The notes under the pieces were generated by a model. It saw only the letters and a program-made list of their open reading frames with translations, made no database searches and had not been told where the DNA came from. The position numbers and the translations under genes were made by a program. Positions 1 through 5,959 of a DNA stretch of 8,845 bases are shown piece by piece; positions within the stretch are counted from its first letter, which is position 1; the number at the start of each line of letters is the position of its first letter. The stretch is from an uncultured Micrococcales bacterium (lineage in GTDB: Bacteria > Actinomycetota > Actinomycetes > Actinomycetales > Microbacteriaceae). The DNA lies in the NCBI GenBank assembly GCA_903831585.1, contig CAIKYE010000200.1, positions 1-8,845 on the forward strand, given 5' to 3'.

Positions 1-168
1 ACCGAAGACTTTCGTTCTCAATACGTTGAATCGGGCAGACTTCCGTTGAGGCGAGCATCTCAGCCCGAAGAAATCGCCGAAGCGGTTTCATTTCTCAGCG
101 GTAGATCGAACACCTACATAACTGGTCAAACCATCACTATCGATGGCGGCCTTACGGCAACTTTCTAA
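1..168 (+). CDS. SDR family NAD(P)-dependent oxidoreductase, C-terminal fragment (5' end outside window)
   Basis: The first 55 codons are open in frame 1 and end at TAA 166-168. The translation carries the classic C-terminal SDR signature: PLRRASQPEEIAEAVSFL followed by SGRSNTYITGQTITIDGG. The PEEIA helix and the ITGQTI.IDGG segment form the end of the Rossmann fold next to the substrate pocket. The catalytic Ser-Tyr-Lys and the cofactor-binding glycine motif lie outside the window, so substrate and NAD/NADP preference cannot be read. The gene ends 2 nt before the lactonase start, so the two are almost certainly one transcript. SDR plus SMP-30 lactonase is a common pairing for oxidising an aldose at C1 and opening the lactone. 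An alternative role is the 3-deoxy-sugar-acid dehydrogenase found in the same kinds of pathway. The family call is secure; the substrate is unknown. Confidence 0.9.
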   Translation, partial: TEDFRSQYVESGRLPLRRASQPEEIAEAVSFLSGRSNTYITGQTITIDGGLTATF

Positions 169-170
169 CC

Positions 171-1013
171 ATGCCTAACCCTGAGATTCTAAAGACGCTC
201 GATGGCCTCGGCTTCGCCGAGTCGCTTAGATGGCGAGGCGAAGAACTTTGGTTCAGTGACATGTTCCGTGGCGCTGTGATTGCTTGGAATCCATACGGGG
301 TTTCGACGGTGAAGCTCTCTCAGGCCGATGGTGGTCCTGAGATGCCGGGTGGCCTTGGTTGGACACCCGAAGGTGAACTGCTGGTTGTCGACTGCTTGAA
401 ACGTCTGGTGCTCAAACTTGATCGCAACAATGCGCTTTCGGTTTTCACCGATCTGTCAGGTCTAACTGACTATCCCCTAAACGACATGCATGTCGATGCA
501 GATGGATCGGCTTGGGTTGGCGGCTACGGTTTCGATCCCGAGACCGAAAGCCCTGTTACTTCGGCGCTCTATCGAGTATCGCCTACCGGCGAAGTGAGCC
601 TTACGCCGAAGAGTTTTGTGTTTCCGAACGGTTGCGAAAGACAAAGCGGCTTGCTGGCGGTTGCCGAGACGTTTGCAGACAGAATCAGTTTTATCGATGA
701 TGAAGCCCGGGTCGTCAAGTCTTTTGCTTGTTCGCCTGGTTCTGGGCCCGATGGGTTGTCTTTTGGTGCAGATGCCAGCCTCTATGTCGCCATGGCGTTC
801 AAGGGTGAAATTCAGAAGTTCAATTCGACCGGCGAATCACAAGAACTCGTGAAACTGGAGACGCAAGAAAACCAAGCCGGAGGGCCAAAGGGAATCTTTG
901 ACTGTGCGGTGCGCGCTAGCAATTCGACGATTGCGTTTAGCAGCGCCTGTCTCGATGAAGATTATGCAAAGGTCAACGACACCGGGTCGATTACCATCGC
1001 TAGTCTTCGCTAG
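171..1013 (+). CDS. SMP-30/gluconolactonase/LRE family protein, probable sugar lactonase
   Basis: This 280-residue protein has the length and pattern of the six-bladed beta-propeller SMP-30/gluconolactonase family. These enzymes use one divalent metal to hydrolyse sugar lactones to aldonates in the cytoplasm. The expected metal ligands are visible in order: Glu17 in GFAESLRW, Asn153 in FPNG and Asp194 in GPDGLSF; Asn104 in YPLNDMHVD fits the fourth conserved position. The DADGSAWVG and GADASLYVA segments are typical repeat-blade turns. The ATG at 171 was chosen because it lies just upstream of the Glu17 region and 2 nt after the SDR stop; a later start would delete the ligand. No clear Shine-Dalgarno sequence precedes it, so translational coupling to the SDR gene is likely. 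No signal peptide is seen. The last 14 bp overlap the convergent TIM-barrel gene. Exact lactone specificity is not readable, and some family members hydrolyse other esters. Confidence 0.88.
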   Translation: MPNPEILKTLDGLGFAESLRWRGEELWFSDMFRGAVIAWNPYGVSTVKLSQADGGPEMPGGLGWTPEGELLVVDCLKRLVLKLDRNNALSVFTDLSGLTDYPLNDMHVDADGSAWVGGYGFDPETESPVTSALYRVSPTGEVSLTPKSFVFPNGCERQSGLLAVAETFADRISFIDDEARVVKSFACSPGSGPDGLSFGADASLYVAMAFKGEIQKFNSTGESQELVKLETQENQAGGPKGIFDCAVRASNSTIAFSSACLDEDYAKVNDTGSITIASLR

Positions 1014-2022
1014 ACGCTGAATCTACCGAGAAGGCTTCGTCAAACGAACGCTCTGGGCTCTTCCACATCAGACTCTTGATGAAACCAACTGCCTCGGCCG
1101 CGCCGTGAAGTCGATCCATACCGGCGTCTTCCCACTCAACTGAGATTGGCCCGTTGTATCCAATTGTTCTAAGCGCCCTAAAGCTTGATTCCCAGTCGAC
1201 ATCACCGCGGCCGGTTGAAACGAAAGACCAGCCTCTTCTCGGATCTGCCCAGCCAAGGTGTGAACCCATGCGTCCACGACGTCCATCGTTTCTAAACACA
1301 CGAGTGTCTTTGCAGTCGACGTGATAAATGCGATCGGCAAAATCGAGAATGAAATTCACCGGATCAATGTCTTGCCAAATCATGTGACTCGGATCCCAGT
1401 TGAGACCGAATGCTTTTCTGTTGTCGATTGCATCGAGAGCGATGCGAGTGGTGTGGTAGTCGTAGGCAATCTCAGATGGGTGTACCTCGAGAGCAAAGCG
1501 CACGCCTTCGCTGTCAAACACATCCATGATTGGATTCCAGCGTTTCGCAAAGTCTTCATAGCCCTGGTCAATCACCGATTGCGAAACCGGCGGAAACATT
1601 GCAACATACTGCCAAATCGATGAACCGGTGAACCCAACAACAGTGTCGACTCCGAGCTTTCTGGCTGCGATAGCGGTTAGCTTCATCTCTTCGGCAGCGC
1701 GCTGACGCACTCCCTCTTGTTCGCCGTCTCCCCAAACCGCCGGTCTAACGATTCCACGGTGTCGAAAGTCGATTGGATTGTCGCAAACGGCTTGACCGGT
1801 GAGGTGGTTAGAGATGGCCCAGGTCTGCAGACCATTTCTCTTCAGAATTTCTTGTCTCTCAGCCAGGTACTTTGGCTCTTCGGCTGCGCGCCAGACATCC
1901 AGGTGCTCTGCGCTGCAGGCAATCTCTAAACCGTCATAACCCCAACTCGACGCCAAGCCGGCGACTTCGCTCAGGCTCAGATCGGCCCACTGGCCTGTGA
2001 ACAGCGTTATTGGTTGGCTCAC
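1000..2022 (-). CDS. Sugar isomerase/epimerase, xylose-isomerase-like TIM barrel
   Basis: This 340-residue protein belongs to the AP-endonuclease-2/xylose-isomerase-like TIM-barrel superfamily, which includes inosose dehydratases, hydroxypyruvate isomerases and ketose 3-epimerases. Four metal-binding positions can be proposed by comparison with D-tagatose 3-epimerase-type enzymes: Glu179 (FALEVHP), Asp210 (LNWDPSH), His234 (RIYHVDCKD) and Glu296 (SVEWEDAG). His213, three residues after Asp210, matches the substrate-binding His of those enzymes. The GRGDVDW segment (271-277) is frequent in actinobacterial and planctomycete members. At 340 residues it is longer than the roughly 260-300 typical of epimerases; the extra length is partly a loop at about 240-270 and a C-terminal tail. 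The start is GTG with a strong GGAGGT 5 nt upstream. The gene lies 73 bp downstream of the FAD-oxidase gene on the same strand. The superfamily is secure; the reaction (epimerase, isomerase or dehydratase) is not determined. Confidence 0.85.
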   Translation of the reverse strand: MSQPITLFTGQWADLSLSEVAGLASSWGYDGLEIACSAEHLDVWRAAEEPKYLAERQEILKRNGLQTWAISNHLTGQAVCDNPIDFRHRGIVRPAVWGDGEQEGVRQRAAEEMKLTAIAARKLGVDTVVGFTGSSIWQYVAMFPPVSQSVIDQGYEDFAKRWNPIMDVFDSEGVRFALEVHPSEIAYDYHTTRIALDAIDNRKAFGLNWDPSHMIWQDIDPVNFILDFADRIYHVDCKDTRVFRNDGRRGRMGSHLGWADPRRGWSFVSTGRGDVDWESSFRALRTIGYNGPISVEWEDAGMDRLHGAAEAVGFIKSLMWKSPERSFDEAFSVDSASSED

Positions 2023-2027
2023 TTGTG

Positions 2028-2033
2028 ACCTCC
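2028..2033 (-). promoter_or_regulatory. Strong ribosome binding site (GGAGGT) fixing the GTG start of the TIM-barrel gene
   Basis: On the minus strand GGAGGT lies 5 nt upstream of GTG (2022-2020). It is the best Shine-Dalgarno match in the window and decides the non-ATG start. I see no convincing promoter in the 73-bp gap upstream, which suggests co-transcription with the FAD-oxidase gene, though an own promoter cannot be excluded. Confidence 0.8.
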
Positions 2034-2095
2034 GGGTTCGGCGTTGATTTAGAAAAACCTTAGCAAACGAGTCGCGAGCCGGTCATCGCCATGGC

Positions 2096-3481
2096 TCACT
2101 TGAAGTTCTCTGGGTCAAATACTTTGCCAGGGTTCAAAATGTTTTTTGGGTCAAAGAGTTTCTTGATTTCCCACTGCAGCTTCCACTGTGCCTGACCCAA
2201 CTCATCAACCAGCCACTGACGCTTCAGCAAGCCAACGCCGTGCTCGCCGGTGAGAGTGCCACCCAAGGCAATGGCCTTGCGAAAAATTGCATCTGCAGCA
2301 CTCCAAATGTGCTGCGGAACCTCTTCGCCTTGATAAATGAAATTGGGGTGAAGGTTTCCATCGCCGGCATGCGCCACCGTTGGAATTTCGATACCGAACT
2401 GCGACTCAATGCTCCGGATTGCCTGCAGCATCTCGCCAAGTTTAGAAATCGGCACGGCAACATCTTCGATAAGCACTTTGCCCTTTACTTCGAGCGAAGG
2501 CAGCATCGCGCGTCTAAAACTCAGCAGCTCTTCACCGCGCTCTTCAACCTGCACCTCAAGACCGAGACCTCTCCAAACATCAGCAATTTGCTCTGCGAGA
2601 CTCGCTGAGCCAGCCCCGTCAGTTTGTGCAATCAACATGTTGAATCCAGATTCAACCGAAGTCATATTCAGGTGTTCAGAAATGTAGCGCGAGCAGGGTT
2701 CATCGATTAACTCAAAGATGCTCGGCTGTAATCCCTGACGAATTGTTTCTTGAACCGCTTTGGCGGCTAGCACGATATCTTTCGCTTTAGCGCTGAGAGT
2801 TGTTACCGGATGTGGATCGACTGGCTTAAGCGATACCTTCGCCTCGGTGATGACCCCGAGTGTTCCCTCGCTACCAACAAGAAGTCCAACCAGGTCGAAT
2901 CCGGTGACACCCTTTACCGTTTCGTGCCCGAGACTCATCACTTCGCCGTCTGCCATGACCACGGTTAGTTGCCTTACTGCCTCTCGGGTGACACCATATT
3001 TTGCGCAAAGCAGGCCGCCGGCGTTAGTCGCGATGTTTCCGCCCACGGTTGACCAGACTCGACTCGCAGGATCTGGTGTAAACCAGAGACCGAGTTTTTG
3101 CGCGGCGAGGTTTAGGTCTTGGTTTATCACGCCGGCTTGCACCTGTGCCCAGCGATTCTCGACCGAGATTTCGAGTATCTGGTTCATTTTGGCCAGCGAG
3201 AGAACAATCTCGCCGGAGCTACCAATTGCTCCGCCGGCTAGCCCGCTTCCGCCACCACGCACCACAACCGGGGTGTGGGTCTGGTTGGCAATTTTCATGA
3301 CTGCCACGACGTCTTGAGTGCTCTTGGCCTCGACAACGCAGATTGGGGCGAACTCACTGGTTTTCCCAGAGCGATCTGATCTTGCCTCGGCAAGACTCTT
3401 TGGGTCTATGAGCACGGCCGAACCGAGGGCATCGGTGAGTTGGCTAAGAACTGCACCGGGTTCTTCGGGTCTACTGGTCAC
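2096..3481 (-). CDS. FAD-linked 2-hydroxyacid oxidase/dehydrogenase (GlcD/Dld-type, single subunit)
   Basis: This 461-residue protein has the two-domain layout of the GlcD/D-lactate dehydrogenase (vanillyl-alcohol-oxidase fold) family. The N-terminal PCMH-type FAD domain shows RGGGSGLAGGAIG (75-87), PDPASRVWSTVGGNIATNAGG around 136-156 and GSEGTLGVITE (203-213). The C-terminal domain shows HAGDGNLHPN (371-380), whose histidines bind metal and substrate in the family, then GEHGVG (412-417) and NPGKVF (450-455). The known reaction is oxidation of D-lactate, glycolate or a related 2-hydroxyacid to the 2-oxoacid. No 4Fe-4S cysteine cluster and no GlcE or GlcF partner is present, so electrons must go to an unidentified acceptor. 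The start is GTG with AAGGA just upstream. It is divergent from the FAH-family gene and upstream of the TIM-barrel gene. Glycolate or lactate would suit the neighbourhood; D-2-hydroxyglutarate is a possible alternative. Confidence 0.9.
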   Translation of the reverse strand: MTSRPEEPGAVLSQLTDALGSAVLIDPKSLAEARSDRSGKTSEFAPICVVEAKSTQDVVAVMKIANQTHTPVVVRGGGSGLAGGAIGSSGEIVLSLAKMNQILEISVENRWAQVQAGVINQDLNLAAQKLGLWFTPDPASRVWSTVGGNIATNAGGLLCAKYGVTREAVRQLTVVMADGEVMSLGHETVKGVTGFDLVGLLVGSEGTLGVITEAKVSLKPVDPHPVTTLSAKAKDIVLAAKAVQETIRQGLQPSIFELIDEPCSRYISEHLNMTSVESGFNMLIAQTDGAGSASLAEQIADVWRGLGLEVQVEERGEELLSFRRAMLPSLEVKGKVLIEDVAVPISKLGEMLQAIRSIESQFGIEIPTVAHAGDGNLHPNFIYQGEEVPQHIWSAADAIFRKAIALGGTLTGEHGVGLLKRQWLVDELGQAQWKLQWEIKKLFDPKNILNPGKVFDPENFK

Positions 3482-3486
3482 AGAGA

Positions 3487-3527
3487 ATCCTTCGCAAAGT
3501 TATGCCAAGAATAACTGTTCGAGCCAA
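3487..3527 (-). promoter_or_regulatory. Candidate promoter and ribosome binding site of the FAD-oxidase gene
   Basis: Read on the minus strand, TTGGCT (3527-3522) and CATAAC (3504-3499) are separated by 17 nt, each matching the sigma-70-type consensus at 4 of 6 positions. The overlapping TAACTT also fits the actinobacterial TAnnnT -10 pattern. GAAGGAT (3493-3487) ends 5 nt before the GTG start. Transcription would begin close to the ribosome binding site, giving a very short leader. This is a visual match only. Confidence 0.35.
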
Positions 3528-3580
3528 AGCAACCAACCACTAACTTTCTAGCTTCGACGAACGCCTTTGAATCCGAAATT

Positions 3581-3604
3581 GTGTCAGCACTAGGCTTTTG
3601 ACAC
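3581..3604. promoter_or_regulatory. Perfect inverted repeat GTGTCA-N12-TGACAC, candidate operator in the divergent region
   Basis: GTGTCA (3581-3586) and TGACAC (3599-3604) are exact inverse complements 12 nt apart, with arm centres 18 bp apart. They lie in the 157-bp gap between two divergent metabolic genes. AT-rich AATT tracts flank the repeat on both sides (3577-3580 and 3609-3612). The right arm overlaps a perfect TTGACA -35 hexamer, so a bound dimeric regulator could block the rightward promoter. No regulator gene is in the window, and six-base arms can occur by chance. Confidence 0.4.
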
Positions 3605-3632
3605 TGGCAATTGTTCTTACTGAATAGAAAGG
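3598..3632 (+). promoter_or_regulatory. Candidate -35 element and ribosome binding site of the FAH-family gene
   Basis: TTGACA at 3598-3603 matches the -35 consensus perfectly. The -10 element is poor: CTGAAT (3620-3625, 16-nt spacer) or TGAATA (17-nt spacer). AGAAAGG at 3626-3632 is a long match to the 16S 3' end, 6 nt before ATG 3639. The best -10 would place the transcript start inside the ribosome binding site, so either the real promoter lies further upstream or the leader is extremely short. The ribosome binding site is secure; the promoter is weak. Confidence 0.4.
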
Positions 3633-3638
3633 TGAGCC

Positions 3639-4505
3639 ATGAAACTTATGCGAATTGGGCAACCAGGTAAAGAGCGCCCAGCTGTTGCAGTTGATGACGA
3701 GAACTACGTCGACATCTCTGACCTCGTGAGTGATTTTGATACCGACTTCTTTCAGAACGAAAAGTGGCTAGACATAAAGACCGAGGTTGCCAATCGCGTT
3801 GCAGCCAGAAACTTTAGTCAAGTTGCTGGCAAGAGAATCGGTGCTCCGTTTGCGCGGCCACATCAAATAATCTGCATTGGTTTGAATTACGCGGACCACG
3901 CAAAGGAATCGGGTGCCGAGGTTCCGCCAGAGCCCATCATCTTTACAAAAGCACCAAACACATTAATTGGTCCCGACGACGACGTGATTATTCCAAAGGA
4001 CTCAGTCAAGTGCGACTGGGAAGTCGAACTGGGGATTGTGATTGGAAAACAGGCAAAGTATTTAGCAAGCCCAGCCGAAGCCGAGGCACACATCGCCGGA
4101 TACGTTTTATGCAATGACGTTAGCGAAAGAGAATTTCAACTTGAACGCCAAGGCCAGTGGTCGAAGGGAAAGAGCTGCGAAACTTTCAACCCAGCCGGGC
4201 CCTGGTTGGTAACTCGCGACGAACTGAGTGACGTTTCAGATTTGAAGATGTCGCTCAACGTGAACGGGCAAGTGAGACAGAACAGCACAACGGCCCAAAT
4301 GGTTTTCAAACCAGACTTTTTGGTCTACTACCTGAGCCAGTTCATGGTTCTAGAACCCGGCGACCTCATCAACACCGGAACACCGCCGGGTGTTGGCCTC
4401 GGTCTAAAGCCGCCGGTGTTCTTGCAAGATGGCGATCTAATGGAACTCGCAATAGAAGGACTTGGCCGCCAGGCTCAGCGGGCGGTTGCCTACCGGGCCA
4501 ACTAG
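3639..4505 (+). CDS. Fumarylacetoacetate hydrolase family protein, probable diketo-deoxy-sugar-acid hydrolase
   Basis: This 288-residue protein is a full-length bacterial FAH-family enzyme. A short variable N-terminal region (1-70) precedes the conserved core: CIGLNYADHAKE (79-90), WEVELGIVIG (127-136), CNDVSERE (158-165), SKGKSCETFNPAGPW (175-189) and NTGTPPGVG (245-253). Glu128, Glu130 and Asp160 are the expected Mg/Mn ligands, and His87 lies in the usual catalytic lid motif. Family members cleave C-C bonds of diketo acids or hydrate 2-keto-enoates in the cytoplasm. The sequence style and the sugar-oxidising neighbours favour a 2,4-diketo-3-deoxy-aldonate hydrolase releasing pyruvate plus a 2-hydroxyacid, as known for L-fucose, L-rhamnose and pentose pathways. 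An aromatic-degradation or ureidoglycolate-lyase-like role cannot be excluded from sequence alone. The start has AGAAAGG 6 nt upstream. The gene is divergent from the FAD-oxidase and convergent with the next gene, 10 bp away. Confidence 0.88.
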   Translation: MKLMRIGQPGKERPAVAVDDENYVDISDLVSDFDTDFFQNEKWLDIKTEVANRVAARNFSQVAGKRIGAPFARPHQIICIGLNYADHAKESGAEVPPEPIIFTKAPNTLIGPDDDVIIPKDSVKCDWEVELGIVIGKQAKYLASPAEAEAHIAGYVLCNDVSEREFQLERQGQWSKGKSCETFNPAGPWLVTRDELSDVSDLKMSLNVNGQVRQNSTTAQMVFKPDFLVYYLSQFMVLEPGDLINTGTPPGVGLGLKPPVFLQDGDLMELAIEGLGRQAQRAVAYRAN

Positions 4506-4509
4506 GCCC
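4495..4509. terminator. Small hairpin at the convergent FAH / (alpha/alpha)6 glycosidase junction
   Basis: GGGCC (4495-4499) and GGCCC (4505-4509) form a 5-bp all-GC stem around the loop AACTA. The hairpin spans the FAH stop codon and most of the 10-bp gap before the opposing stop. No run of T follows on either strand, so it is not a canonical intrinsic terminator. It is a weak bidirectional candidate based on position. Confidence 0.25.
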
Positions 4510-4515
4510 TGCTGC

Positions 4516-5910
4516 TTACTTGCCAACAAATTGCTGCTGCTTGAACCAGCTGTATGCGGCGATAGTCCATCCCTGAAGCAGTTGCGGTGGTTGGCAGATT
4601 CGATTCGAGGTGCCTAATTGGGCGTCTCGCACATCAATAACAAACCGGCTAACTCCGAGTTTCTCACTTTCGTCTGAGCGAAACAGTTCGGGGTAAGCAC
4701 CAACGCTTTCGATTGCTCGAATCGTTTTGCTGGCAACCTCGGCAGCTTCGGTCTTTGCATCGTGTTTGAGCAGTCCCCGAACGATCAGTGCCGTATCCAT
4801 TGGCCAACTGCTTCCGGTGTGATACCCACCAGGACGATATCTCGGATTCGATTTTCCAAGTGTTCGAATTCCGTTCGGCCCAAGAATTTCTGCGTCGGTG
4901 ACAGAGTCGGCAAGTTGTGTCACAAAAGCCTTAGCCTCGGGAACGGCAAGAATTTCGGAGTCGAGCAAACGCCACTGGTTGCTCGCAATTGCATCTAGCA
5001 TCACTTCCTTTTCGTCAATCAAGCCGAGACCCATAGCAAACCTGTCGCCGAGCCACCACGAGTCAAGCAAGTTTTGCCGCACCTGCTGTGCCGTAGATGC
5101 AAATTCACTAGGCGTGATCTTCCAGTGGTGGCTCGAAAGTTTTGCCAGCCGTGACGCTGCCAGGAGGGCTTCGAAGGTTTGTGCGATGGTCTCCGCTGAA
5201 ACAGTTCCCGGGCTTGTTGCGACTCTTCCGTCATGAGTTAGATAAGAATCGCCAGAGTCTTTCCAAACTTGATTGAGAATGCCCTTTGGGTTTGCGCGCT
5301 TGCTGCGCACATATCCATTGTCATTTTCTAATCTGCTGAATATCCAGGTTGCCGCTAGCTCAGCGCGCTCAGAAAGCGATTGACCACCGATTTGTCGGTC
5401 GAGAATTGAAGCATAATTTTGAGTGATCTCATCTAGTGCAATGAGCCAAAGAAGTGTTGCGTCGACAGAGCCGTAGTAGGGAAACTGCCAGCCACTCTCG
5501 GCGGCAATTCGCGCGGCCTGGGGGTCATCCAAGTCTCGAACTTCGTGAGCAATTCGACCGGGCTCCTCTTCGCTAACCGGGTTGAACGCTTGGCCCTGAA
5601 ATGCCGCCAGGGCGCATACGGTGTTGATTTGCAAGTTGGCGTTCTGCTGCCTTAGAAGTGACGAGATTATGAGCGAATCGCGCCCAAACAGGCAATGAAA
5701 GAGCTTCTGCTCGGCAACGTCTTCATGGTGATCAAAGGTGCCCGAGGCAAACGGCACATGAAACCCTGCGACCATTCCGCTCGAAAGAGCCAAAGCGGTT
5801 TCGATGCTTGGCCTGGTGCCGGGGTCAAAAATTCGGTCATCTAGGCTCAAGATTTCTTCGGCCGAGAGTATCTTGTCGCCGGCCAGCAGATCGGCCTTGG
5901 GAATCGTCAT
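4516..5910 (-). CDS. (alpha/alpha)6-barrel glycosidase, glycogen-debranching / MGH1-like
   Basis: This 464-residue protein resembles the catalytic barrel of amylo-alpha-1,6-glucosidase-type and GH63/MGH1-like enzymes. Family-like motifs appear in order: FGRDSL (75-80), YYGSVDAT (145-152), WKDSGDS (216-222), GGYHTGSSWPMD (361-372), YPELF (406-410) and CQPPQLLQGW (439-448). By analogy, Asp218 in WKDS and Glu408 in YPELF are candidates for the general acid and base; this is inference. The N-terminal beta-sandwich of about 200-250 residues seen in many debranching-type proteins is absent, since the barrel motifs begin by residue 75. No signal peptide is evident, so it probably acts inside the cell on imported oligosaccharides or glycosides. 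The start ATG has GAGGTGG just upstream. It is divergent from the GH36-like gene 49 bp away, suggesting joint control. The fold is fairly secure; the substrate (glucoside, mannoside or other) is not. Confidence 0.75.
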   Translation of the reverse strand: MTIPKADLLAGDKILSAEEILSLDDRIFDPGTRPSIETALALSSGMVAGFHVPFASGTFDHHEDVAEQKLFHCLFGRDSLIISSLLRQQNANLQINTVCALAAFQGQAFNPVSEEEPGRIAHEVRDLDDPQAARIAAESGWQFPYYGSVDATLLWLIALDEITQNYASILDRQIGGQSLSERAELAATWIFSRLENDNGYVRSKRANPKGILNQVWKDSGDSYLTHDGRVATSPGTVSAETIAQTFEALLAASRLAKLSSHHWKITPSEFASTAQQVRQNLLDSWWLGDRFAMGLGLIDEKEVMLDAIASNQWRLLDSEILAVPEAKAFVTQLADSVTDAEILGPNGIRTLGKSNPRYRPGGYHTGSSWPMDTALIVRGLLKHDAKTEAAEVASKTIRAIESVGAYPELFRSDESEKLGVSRFVIDVRDAQLGTSNRICQPPQLLQGWTIAAYSWFKQQQFVGK

Positions 5911-5914
5911 TCAG

Positions 5915-5921
5915 CCACCTC
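5915..5921 (-). promoter_or_regulatory. Ribosome binding site (GAGGTGG) of the (alpha/alpha)6 glycosidase gene
   Basis: On the minus strand GAGGTGG precedes ATG 5910-5908, with 6 nt between the GAGGT core and the start codon. It supports this start over internal ones. I found no convincing leftward promoter in the short divergent gap; it may lie inside the opposing reading frame. Confidence 0.7.
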
Positions 5922-5928
5922 GCCGTGT

Positions 5929-5959
5929 TTGCCCTGCTGTTCAAATTACTGCATAAGGT
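5929..5959 (+). promoter_or_regulatory. Candidate promoter of the GH36-like gene
   Basis: TTGCCC (5929-5934) and CATAAG (5952-5957) are 17 nt apart, each matching consensus at 4 of 6 positions. The overlapping TAAGGT (5954-5959) fits the actinobacterial TAnnnT -10 pattern. Either reading places the transcript start at about 5963-5967, downstream of the ATG at 5960, which argues that translation begins at a later codon. This is a visual match only. Confidence 0.4.

Noticed and set aside
998..1013. Direct repeat CGCTAG at 998-1003 and 1008-1013
   Set aside because: Two six-base copies inside coding sequence, containing both overlapping stop codons; best explained by chance and codon constraint rather than an attachment site.
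2076..2097. GAGCC / GGCTC inverted repeat after the FAD-oxidase stop as a terminator
   Set aside because: Arms are only 5 bp with a 12-nt loop and no T-run follows on the minus strand; co-transcription with the TIM-barrel gene is at least as likely.
2760..3317. 185-codon open frame on the + strand antisense to the FAD-oxidase gene
   Set aside because: It lies entirely within a gene with unmistakable FAD-domain motifs, its translation is rich in Ser/Thr/Pro with no domain pattern, and it is the kind of shadow expected from codon bias.
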